From Conoideocrella luteorostrata (Eukaryota > Ascomycota > Sordariomycetes > Hypocreales > Clavicipitaceae), in the NCBI GenBank assembly GCA_032433595.1, contig JASWJB010000155.1, positions 1 to 64,000 on the forward strand: DNA of 64,000 nt, read 5' to 3'. Positions 56,627-64,000 of this stretch are shown here, in pieces. Below the pieces are notes generated by a model. The model searched no databases and was not told the DNA's origin. It saw only the letters and a list, made by a program, of their open reading frames with translations. The translations under genes and the position numbers were made by a program. The first letter of the stretch is position 1, and every line of letters starts with the position of its first letter.

Positions 56627-58423
56627 CTATTGCCGTGAAAGACGTGCAGCCTTGAAACGGCTCATCTGTTCGCCCCCGTCGGCTTCATCCAGCGGTTGGA
56701 TGACGGACTCATCCTCTTTCAGGAAGCCTCCATCTCGCTGGATAAACTTTCTACGCATACGCTGGTACTCGTCCGCGACTTCTTGGTGCGCCATAGTGTA
56801 TTCAAACTCGTCGGGCGCGATGACGCTGGAAGTCGGTTCCCGTTCGATCAAGGTGTCGGCTATAGTTGATCCTTTAGGGCCTGTAGGCAAAGTTCTCTCC
56901 TCTTGTTGCATGTACTGTGGAGGAACATCAAAAGGACCCTTTGGGATGTTCTCATCCCTTGCCTTCTTAAACCTCGACGGTTTCCGTGTTGATTTTCTCT
57001 CTGCTGTCTTTGTGGAGCTTGTTCGTTCAACGATATCGCCGAGAGGTTTGACAGCTGGTGCTTCTTCCTCGGCAAGCAACTGCGACGCAGCAGTTTGTTT
57101 GGTTTCCAAGGCGACATCCAACGCTTGTGCAAACCGTACGCCTTTCTTCTCTTCAGCGTCCCCGTTCTTCCCATCTTTGATGCTAGACTTAGAGGGAGCC
57201 GGTCTTGATGCAGAGGAAACGGGTTCTGTTCCATGGTTGACCACGATGCGGCCAATGCCACCTTGATCGTCGACCTGCCTATCATCATCATTTTGTTCCG
57301 CTTGCTCAGTGAAGCGAGATTTGATGCCCAATCTCTGTTCCAATTCGAGCATTCGTTGGCGATACTTGTCCGTAACCAAACGGCCGGTGGATCGGCCGAA
57401 TCTATCTTCATCGTCATCGTCATCGTCGTCAAAATCATCATCCAAGTCATCCTCTGCATACTCAAAACCACTATCATCGTCCGAGGCATCTTCCTCTTCA
57501 AGATCTATCTCAGCAACCACAGCTCCAATTTCACCCATGCTATACTGCAGCATTTGTTGTCTCAAGGCCGCATCCTCAGCATCCTCATCATCTGGAATCA
57601 CCGGCTTTTCCTTGCTGATGCTTTCCTGCTCCTTTGCTGCTTTCACTATCCGGTCCACACGCTTGGCTCTCATGGACATCTCAGCTGGTGGTGGTTCCGA
57701 GGTTTCCACCTCTTCCGAGAACGAAACAGTCTTTTTGACCGAAGGTGAGGGTGGTGGCTCCGTGGCGGTAGATGTACTGGGTGATTTGGCCCGTGGTTTA
57801 GGTGGTCTGGAAGCCGAGTCATTCCTCCTGGGAGGTAGTGAGGGCGTGGATTTGTCGGGCCAGTGCTGGGCTACCGAATTTTCTGATGGGATACCGTCCA
57901 CGCTGGCTTTCGCAAGCGCATGTTTAACCTTGGGGAGAGCTTCGCCGGGCTGGTTCAGACGATATGACAGGACATTATCGTCGTCGTCGAGTTGCTCAAT
58001 AATTTCAGTAATAGGTTGGCCTTGTTCATCCACAGCATCTGGTTGACCGACAGCGGTGGCGGTATCGTATTTGCCCTCCGCCGTTTCCAACTGCTTTTCC
58101 AGACTTGCGACATTCTTGCCAACATAATCGATACGCCGCTGCAAGACGTTGATAATCTGATGTTTGGACTTGTAACCTTGAAGACCAAAAATTTCGTCAA
58201 TTTCCTTGCCATTTAGAAGTTCGTCTTCGAACTCGACATGGATTTTTCGCAAGTGCTCGGCTGTGCACGGCTCGGGAGCGGCGTCAACCTCCTCCTTGAG
58301 AGCCTCGTACTCGGCGTCCCATGTCTGCCAATGCTGCAGGGCTTTCTTCAACTTCTCAACATTTTCTTCTAGCTGCAGAGGGTGCTTGTCTAGGCTGACG
58401 AAGCTGTCCTTGACGCCAGACAT
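56627..58423 (-). CDS. URI/Bud27-like unconventional prefoldin
   Basis: Single exon, 598 aa. Residues 1-130 form a prefoldin-like alpha-helical hairpin (VEKLKKALQHWQTWDAEYEALKEEV, KGKEIDEIFG-like loop, QIINVLQRRIDYVGKNVASLEKQ). The centre is disordered with Pro/Ser stretches and an Asp run (DDDFDDDDDDDEDRFG). The C-terminal end VIAPDEFEYTMAHQEVADEYQRMRRKFIQRDGGF is the conserved tail of the fungal Bud27/URI family (DUF3835-type). Known role of the family: cytosolic assembly of RNA polymerases through Rpb5, and translation initiation control downstream of TOR. Assignment rests on the combination of N-terminal prefoldin hairpin and C-terminal tail. Confidence 0.78.
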   Translation of the reverse strand: MSGVKDSFVSLDKHPLQLEENVEKLKKALQHWQTWDAEYEALKEEVDAAPEPCTAEHLRKIHVEFEDELLNGKEIDEIFGLQGYKSKHQIINVLQRRIDYVGKNVASLEKQLETAEGKYDTATAVGQPDAVDEQGQPITEIIEQLDDDDNVLSYRLNQPGEALPKVKHALAKASVDGIPSENSVAQHWPDKSTPSLPPRRNDSASRPPKPRAKSPSTSTATEPPPSPSVKKTVSFSEEVETSEPPPAEMSMRAKRVDRIVKAAKEQESISKEKPVIPDDEDAEDAALRQQMLQYSMGEIGAVVAEIDLEEEDASDDDSGFEYAEDDLDDDFDDDDDDDEDRFGRSTGRLVTDKYRQRMLELEQRLGIKSRFTEQAEQNDDDRQVDDQGGIGRIVVNHGTEPVSSASRPAPSKSSIKDGKNGDAEEKKGVRFAQALDVALETKQTAASQLLAEEEAPAVKPLGDIVERTSSTKTAERKSTRKPSRFKKARDENIPKGPFDVPPQYMQQEERTLPTGPKGSTIADTLIEREPTSSVIAPDEFEYTMAHQEVADEYQRMRRKFIQRDGGFLKEDESVIQPLDEADGGEQMSRFKAARLSRQ

Positions 58424-58859
58424 GGCAGGTATTTGGAGGGGTTGAGCTAGGAGCGGTTTGCAGGTTGCAGCGGGCGTAACCGTCTGCAGGGGTGGCGCGT
58501 GAGCGATGCTGCAAAATGATCATCGGTCGGCTGAACACCGGCTATCTAGACGAGGTCTGTCGCCCGCGAAAGCACTTCCTGGCGCACGGCTTTGACGATG
58601 GTACTTGTTCAATTACATGTCACAGCTAGCGCACGACCAACGTTCCACTTCGTGCTGCCGTATTAGTATGATATTCAGCTGATGGCGCAGATGACATGTT
58701 GAAGATCCAAGCCAGCGTATTCATCGTATATAAAGGGCTCAAATACCCGAGACGCTCTACCGTTCATTTCAATAACCTACTTGACCTCTTTGCGGAGTAC
58801 AGTGAATGCAACTACCCCCTACGAATATTTAAACTCCATAACTGCAAGTTGTAGATGAA
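58424..58859. other. Divergent intergenic region URI/GFA gene
   Basis: Two promoters; no gene seen. A TATATAAAGG box-like word at about 58729-58738 lies about 125 nt before the GFA start codon. Confidence 0.5.
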
Positions 58860-59927
58860 ATGACGGCTCCAGCAACGAAGTCCCTGGAAGCCAAGTGCTC
58901 GTGTGGCTCCATCCACCTCACATTCGATGTCCCGACGTCTTTTCTCCCGCTCCCAACATATCTCTGCCATTGCAGCATCTGCCGCTACTCAACTGGTGCC
59001 CCCTGTGTATTCCACGCTGTCTTGCCAAAAGGAATCACGCCCAACTTCATTGCGCCATCTACCGGAGAGGGCCTGACGACATATAAGCCTGCTCAGGACT
59101 GCACGTATGACTTCTGCTCCACCTGCGGCTGCCACGTCGCCGGCGTGAGCTTTGGCCGCGACGACTGGACCATCGCGACGTCCATGTTCCTGGATCACAG
59201 CCCTGCGAACTTCAAGATCGTCTCACACGTCTTCTCCAAGTCAGGGCCGAACGGGGCCATACCTGCCACGGTGTCACACATCGGAGGACGAGAACTCAGC
59301 TATTACAACCCGCCTGACGATGATCCCAGGGCAAAAGTAACGGCGCCCTCCGCAGAGGTAGGTCCCGACGGAGAGGACAGACTCCGCGCACAATGCCACT
59401 GCGGCGGCGTGTCATTCACGCTTGGCCGCCCCACGCAGAGCGTCCTCGACGATGAGTTCATGTCCAAGTTTGTGTCCGCCGCCGACAAGACCAAGTGGGT
59501 AGCCGTCTACGACATCTGCAACGACTGCCGTCTCGTCAACGGCACGCACGTCGCGGGATGGACCTTTGTGCCGAGGTCGCTGTGCGAACCCCCCATCGAG
59601 AAGGACTTGAAGATTGGAACCGCCAAGACGTATTCTTCATCAGAGGGGGTGCTGCGCTCCTTCTGCGGAACGTGTGGCGCTACCGTGTTCTTCTCGTGCG
59701 AAGCTAGACAGCCTACGGACGGGCAGGCCGTCGTGGATATTGCTACAGGGATACTTAGGTGTCCGGAGGGGGTGATGGGTGAGAGCTGGTTCATCTGGAG
59801 AGGGAGGGTGGCGCATGAGGGAAGTGGGATCGAGTATGATGGCGAGTTTGGGGAGGCGTTGAGGCAGGGCATGAGGGCGTGGTGTCTGGAAAAGTATGGG
59901 GAAGTAACTACTATGGAGATTGAGTGA
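58860..59927 (+). CDS. Protein with two GFA (CENP-V/GFA) zinc domains
   Basis: Single exon, 355 aa. Two copies of the GFA fold are visible. The first has KCSCGSIHLTF, LCHCSICRYSTGAP and FCSTCGCHVAG (about 12-100). The second has QCHCGGVSFTLG, ICNDCRLVNGTHVAGW and FCGTCGATVFFSC (about 175-285). Each copy has the CxC, CxxC and CxxC cysteine sets that bind two zinc ions. The family is named for glutathione-dependent formaldehyde-activating enzyme, but most fungal members are uncharacterised, and the original enzymatic claim for the family is disputed. No signal peptide or membrane segment; cytosolic location is inferred. The second CxxC set of copy 2 (CNDCRLVNG) departs from CHC/CxxC, so it may not bind glutathione normally. 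Confidence 0.85.
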   Translation: MTAPATKSLEAKCSCGSIHLTFDVPTSFLPLPTYLCHCSICRYSTGAPCVFHAVLPKGITPNFIAPSTGEGLTTYKPAQDCTYDFCSTCGCHVAGVSFGRDDWTIATSMFLDHSPANFKIVSHVFSKSGPNGAIPATVSHIGGRELSYYNPPDDDPRAKVTAPSAEVGPDGEDRLRAQCHCGGVSFTLGRPTQSVLDDEFMSKFVSAADKTKWVAVYDICNDCRLVNGTHVAGWTFVPRSLCEPPIEKDLKIGTAKTYSSSEGVLRSFCGTCGATVFFSCEARQPTDGQAVVDIATGILRCPEGVMGESWFIWRGRVAHEGSGIEYDGEFGEALRQGMRAWCLEKYGEVTTMEIE

Positions 59928-60623
59928 ATATGGTGATGACGATGCTGGTGATGCCTGAGATCTATGAGCGATGGATGCATTCTGAAGTTGGTGGTGTTTG
60001 TGGGTTGTGGGCGAGGAGTCAGGGTGCCGTAGTGCAGTGAAATCTAAATGACATGGTTGAATCTTTTGATTTCGATTTTCTCGTATCCTTGCCAATAAGA
60101 CTTTCATTTTCATTGTTAATGATGTATGTTGGTTGCGACAAGACGTGAGAATTGAGACGAGTCCGTGAGTGAGTGAGTGAGTGGGTGAGCGAGGGAGTGA
60201 GCGCTGCCATCTAACTACGGCCCAACAGCAACAGTAGCCGTGGGTATCCGCGCTAGTCGGTTCCTCGACTAATAGATTGAAAACGTAACTATTGTCGCGG
60301 CAACAACCTCATTATACTAGTATCTAAGGAAAAATCACTAATTCGCTAAATCCCGACGTATCAATTAATTAATTGAGAAATAACGACACCTTCCTTACAT
60401 CTTCCGTTAGGCTAAGCTGTATTCGCCGTATCTGCATCCCAACGCTGGCCGACCACCTGATAGGCCGCACCCCATTGCCAGCTGCGCCTTTTGTCTCACC
60501 TGTGTCCACCAAAAGCCAGCACCACGGGAGCCAGGTTAAATATTCTGATCGATGCAGAATGTATCGAGACGACCCTTCGTCTTTGTTCAGCATCTCATAG
60601 CGGGTCGGAACATCTCGCGCACC
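59928..60623. other. Intergenic region GFA to FPGS
   Basis: No gene. A GAGT-type microsatellite lies at 60166-60203. The right end is the promoter of the plus-strand FPGS. Confidence 0.5.
60166..60203. repeat. GAGT tetranucleotide microsatellite
   Basis: Imperfect GAGT units between the GFA gene and the plus-strand folylpolyglutamate synthase gene. Confidence 0.85.
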
Positions 60624-62321
60624 ATGGCTACCTCCGGGAGGTCCTACGCCGTGAGTCAATTCGTCGTTGCATCGTCCGCAGTCACTATGCATAGCAAGCA
60701 CACCACTCACCGGGAGATATAGGATGCTATTGATGCTCTAAACTCCTTACAAACGCCCCATGCTGTTATCGAAGCCCGTCGCAAGGCTGGCATCCGCCCA
60801 GATGCATCCTCCATTCGAGAAATGAAGGCATACCTTGCTCGTATAGGATACGCCGTACGTGTCGCCACGCCATCTCCATTTCCATCCCCATCCAGACACT
60901 CACAAGTCACTTGCAGCCCTCCGATCTCAACCGCCTCAATATAGTCCACGTAGCCGGCACAAAAGGCAAAGGCAGTACCTGCGCCTTTGTCGACTCCATC
61001 CTGTCACACTACCAATCCTCCGCATCTTCTCCTCTCTCCCTTCGTAGGTGCGGCCTCTTCATCTCCCCGCACCTCATCGCCGTCCGGGAACGCATCCGAA
61101 TCAACTCGTCCCCCATATCTGAAGACCTCTTCACGAAGTACTTCTTTGAGGTGTGGGATCGTCTCGGCTTATCAAACGCCTCTCCCGAGGACGCCGCGCC
61201 GGGTTCTCGCCCCCTCTACGCTCGATATCTCACCCTCATGAGCTGGCATGCCTTTTTGCAAGAAGGCGTCGATGTAGCTGTTTATGAGACGGGCATAGGT
61301 GGAGAATTCGATGCCACGAATCTTGTTGAAAAGCCTGTTGCTTCAGGGATAAGCACCCTCGGTATCGACCATGTGTTTGCGCTGGGCGAGACGGTGGACA
61401 AGATTGCTTGGCACAAAGCCGGCATTATAAAAGAGGGAAGCCCGGCCTTCACGATTGAGCAGGTCCCTGCCGCGGCGGAGGTGTTGAAGGGAAGAGCTGA
61501 AGAGAAAAATGTGGATTTGAAGGTGTTGCCCATTGACAAGCGCTTAGACGGCGTCAAGATTCGGCCAAACGCACAGTTTCAAAAAAAGAATGCCACACTA
61601 GCGATTGCCCTTGCTGAAACAGTCCTTCAAAAACTCCATCTCCTCAAGGGTAAGAGCCAGGATTTTTTGCCAAAAGAAATGAAAGACGGTTTAGAGAATA
61701 CTGTTTTCAGGGGGAGGTGTGAAGTCAAGACTGAGGAGAAGGTGGTGTGGTATGTCGACGGGGCTCATACAGCGGATAGCTTGAAGATGTCGTCCAGATG
61801 GTTCGCCGACGAAATTGCCAACAGGTAAATCCAAGCCATTCCACACCCTCTGCTATCTATATTCAGGGAACAAAGTATTCTAACGCCACGTTTTCTTCTT
61901 TAGCACTGCTCCACGCGTCATTATTTTCAATCAGCAAGGCCGCACTGAAGCAGTCGACTTCCTTGACTCCATCCAAAAGACAACCTCTCGCTCTTCTTCC
62001 AAAAAGCCCGCCTTTGACCATGCCATATTCTGCACGAATGTCACATACGTCAAGGAGGGCTACAAGCGTGATTTTGTCAACCACGGCATTGATCCCAAGG
62101 AGGTGGAAAGCATGGCTGTGCAGCGTCGGTTTGCTGAGAAGTGGGCATCTATTGACCCGGACTGCAAGATTGTCGTGTTGCCTACTATCGAGGAGGCGCT
62201 GGATTATGCTAGAGGCGTGGGCGAGGGACTACAAGGAGAGCAGGTGCAGGCGTATGTTACGGGAAGCTTGCATTTGGTTGGTGGTGCGTTGGGGATACTA
62301 GAAAAAGCGGATGCGTTGTGA
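60624..62321 (+). CDS. Folylpolyglutamate synthase, intron-bearing copy
   Basis: Four exons (60624-60650, 60723-60854, 60917-61824, 61904-62321) join in phase to 494 aa. Exon 1 is only 27 nt (MATSGRSYA); the next residues DAIDALNSLQTPHAVIEARRK are the conserved start of fungal FPGS. The P-loop VAGTKGKGS (65-73), GIGGEFDATN, GIDHVFALGETVDKIAWHKAGI, GRCEVK and YVDGAHTADSL are intact, and the C-terminus ends VTGSLHLVGGALGIL. Known role: ATP-dependent addition of gamma-glutamates to folates, which retains them in the cell and raises affinity for one-carbon enzymes. Met7 is the yeast enzyme; a dihydrofolate synthase (Fol3-like) is less likely given the long N-terminus. No mitochondrial presequence is evident in this start. 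Confidence 0.88.
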
Positions 62322-62334
62322 GGCTGTTTATGAA

Positions 62335-62366
62335 TACACACACACACACACATATATATATGTATA
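62335..62366. repeat. CA/TA dinucleotide microsatellite
   Basis: Alternating CA units run into TA units in the 111-bp gap between the two FPGS genes. Confidence 0.85.
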
Positions 62367-62432
62367 TCGGGGGCCAGATTAACGTGATAATATGGATGAC
62401 GTTTATGACGTTGGTTAGAGGAAGAACTCTAA

Positions 62433-63857
62433 TTACAACACAGTGTCCGGTTCGAGGATTTGCAATATACCCCCTACAAGATGCAGACTTCCCGTGACCA
62501 GGATCTTGCCTTTTCCCTCGCCCAGTAGTCTCCTGGCTTCCTCAACTGCATCCTCGACGTTATCCAAAATGGTCGTCTTACACCCGAGACTAATCATTCT
62601 CATCGTGGCAGCAGCAGCCTCTTGCACAGAGAGATCTTGTACCGCTTGTGGCTGCAGCTCGTTCCTCGTGAACAAAGCATGTCGAAATACCTGTCTTCCC
62701 ATCTCCAGCTCAACAGCCTCTACAAACCCCTTGAGGAGCAATGGAGCATCCCGCTCCTGCTGATTAAACACCAAAATAACCTCCTCTTCCGGTTGTACCT
62801 CTTGCGCCACCCACTTAGCTACCTGCTCTAGACTCTCCGTTGTATGAGCACCGTCAAGCAGCCACGTCAGCTCACCCTGATGAATGATCTCGCATCTTCC
62901 ACGAAGAGCAGCCTCTCTCAACCCTCTAACCATCTCGCCAGGTATATCCTGTAATGACCCACCGCTCAAACCAAGATGCTCCCTAACCGCCATCACAGCC
63001 AACGCCTGATTCAGCTTCTGAAATTCGCCCTTTAAATGCCCACTAACACCTCCCCAGGCCTCAACTTCATCAGGATTAACCTCCACCAGCGCCGCCCCCT
63101 TCTCCTCTGCCCTTGACCTCAACACCTCCATTACAGAAGGTTGATTACGCACATTCACAGTAAATCCCTTCACATCAGCCTTCAAAATCCCCGCTTTATG
63201 CCACGCGATTTCCTCCACCGTCTCCCCTAACATAGCAACATGATCAATACCCAACTGCGAAATCACTGCCGCAGAAACAGCCTCTGCGGGCAACACATTT
63301 GTAGCATCATACTCGCCTCCAATTCCACACTCCATAACAACGTTCCGCACTTGCTGCTGCAAGAAGATGTGCCATGCCAGGATAGTCAAGAATCTAAAGA
63401 AAAAAGGTTTCGATGCAGGGCCTTCAGCGTCTGTGGCAGCCATGCCCTCTTTTTTAGCTGACTCTGTGAAACAATCCCATAGCTCGAAAAATGCTTTGGA
63501 GAAAACTTCCTGAGTGACAGGCTGGCCATTGATCGCTATTCTCTCTCTGGGACTGACTAGATGCGGACTGGTATATGTGCCAACCGTGTCGTATTGGTGC
63601 AGCATGGATGTTGCGAATGCGCACACAGAGCCTTTACCCTTGGTGCCTGCGACGTGAATGTGGCGCATCCGTGAGAGGTCTTGAGGTGCATAGCCCGCGC
63701 GGCGGAGCCATTGGAGCATTTCCGGGAGAGCAGCGGCATTGAGGTCTTGAGCACTGGCTTTAGCCTGCTGGGGGGATTTGTCAAAGAGATGCGTTATGGT
63801 GCGGTTGGATTGGAGCTGGGTAAGTTTTTGGAGGGCCTGTTGGTAATCGCGGGACAT
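62433..63857 (-). CDS. Folylpolyglutamate synthase paralogue, intronless copy
   Basis: A single uninterrupted exon of 474 aa with the full set of FPGS/MurC-like motifs: IHVAGTKGKGSVCAF (P-loop about 71-77), SPHLVSPRERIAING, CGIGGEYDATN, LGIDHVAMLGETVEEIAWHKAGI, GRCEIIH, LLDGAHTTESL and VTGSLHLVGG at the end. It is clearly homologous to the neighbouring plus-strand gene but differs in its N-terminal 60 residues and in the region after DGAHTTESL. Codons and motifs are intact, so it looks functional. It may differ in location (cytosol versus mitochondrion) or substrate. The stop codons of the two genes are 111 bp apart. Its promoter lies in the last 143 bases and beyond the window edge. Confidence 0.88.
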   Translation of the reverse strand: MSRDYQQALQKLTQLQSNRTITHLFDKSPQQAKASAQDLNAAALPEMLQWLRRAGYAPQDLSRMRHIHVAGTKGKGSVCAFATSMLHQYDTVGTYTSPHLVSPRERIAINGQPVTQEVFSKAFFELWDCFTESAKKEGMAATDAEGPASKPFFFRFLTILAWHIFLQQQVRNVVMECGIGGEYDATNVLPAEAVSAAVISQLGIDHVAMLGETVEEIAWHKAGILKADVKGFTVNVRNQPSVMEVLRSRAEEKGAALVEVNPDEVEAWGGVSGHLKGEFQKLNQALAVMAVREHLGLSGGSLQDIPGEMVRGLREAALRGRCEIIHQGELTWLLDGAHTTESLEQVAKWVAQEVQPEEEVILVFNQQERDAPLLLKGFVEAVELEMGRQVFRHALFTRNELQPQAVQDLSVQEAAAATMRMISLGCKTTILDNVEDAVEEARRLLGEGKGKILVTGSLHLVGGILQILEPDTVL

Positions 63858-64000
63858 GCTGCCGAGATATCTGGAAGGCTGGGTCGTTGGATTTGAATTT
63901 GGATGGCTGTCGAATTGTGGTATTTGGCAGCGTGACGAGGATAGTGATGATGGTGGCGGTGAATGTAATGCCGACGGCCTTAGTATGTAGCGGTTCCAGG

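Noticed and set aside
56860..57501. 213-aa minus-strand frame rich in Met/Lys/Arg
   Set aside because: Alternative frame of the URI-like gene; its composition is a frame-shifted Asp/Glu-rich sequence.
60166..60203. Possible CRISPR-like or minisatellite array
   Set aside because: Only a short tetranucleotide repeat with no spacers; no CRISPR array is present in the window.

Overview
This window looks like nuclear chromosomal DNA of a filamentous ascomycete (Pezizomycotina; Sordariomycetes/Hypocreales is my best guess, not proven). The evidence is compact GT..AG introns of about 50-150 nt with CTAAC-type branch sites, genes on both strands with no operons, and products such as PEX13, ATG14, SPC7 and a two-domain GFA protein that read best as ascomycete orthologues. 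I recognise 21 complete or near-complete protein genes, one split gene (two in-frame reading frames separated by one stop codon), one decayed transporter and one tRNA. Most exon borders were set by hand from splice consensus, reading-phase match and protein continuity.

Layout. 1-7.5 kb: RCF2 (respiratory supercomplex factor) faces a large ABCC-type ABC transporter. 7.5-11.9 kb: gene-free stretch with AT-rich patches and copies of a TACTCCGTA motif. 11.9-26.2 kb: a dense housekeeping block with CAF-1 p60 (CAC2), a stand-alone LigD-type 3'-phosphoesterase protein, PEX13, DUS3, a kelch protein and ATG6/VPS30. 26.2-29.6 kb: second gene-free stretch with an AT-rich relic. 29.6-41.2 kb: a 1456-aa AT-hook protein, casein kinase II alpha, two small conserved proteins and ATG14. 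41.3-46.0 kb: a membrane-protein frame and a 1.2-kb-residue acidic frame joined in phase but separated by a single TAG that lies inside a 123-nt tandem duplication. 46.6-53.8 kb: kinetochore SPC7 divergent from ribosomal RPS11, then a twin CX9C protein. 54-56 kb: tRNA-Val(AAC) and a decayed MFS transporter. 56.6-64 kb: a URI/Bud27-like prefoldin protein, a GFA-domain protein and two folylpolyglutamate synthase paralogues arranged tail to tail.

How genes relate. ATG6 and ATG14 encode subunits of the same autophagy PI3-kinase complex and lie about 13.5 kb apart. SPC7 and RPS11 share a 407-bp divergent promoter with two RTCACRTG boxes and one ARCCCTAA box. CAC2, DUS3, URI and RPS11 all serve chromatin or translation, but nothing indicates a biosynthetic cluster. 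The observations most worth following are the in-frame stop at 44953-44955, the strongly over-represented 9-mer TACTCCGTA, the start codon of RPS11 split by an intron, the fungal LigD-type phosphoesterase, and the intronless FPGS paralogue beside an intron-bearing one.
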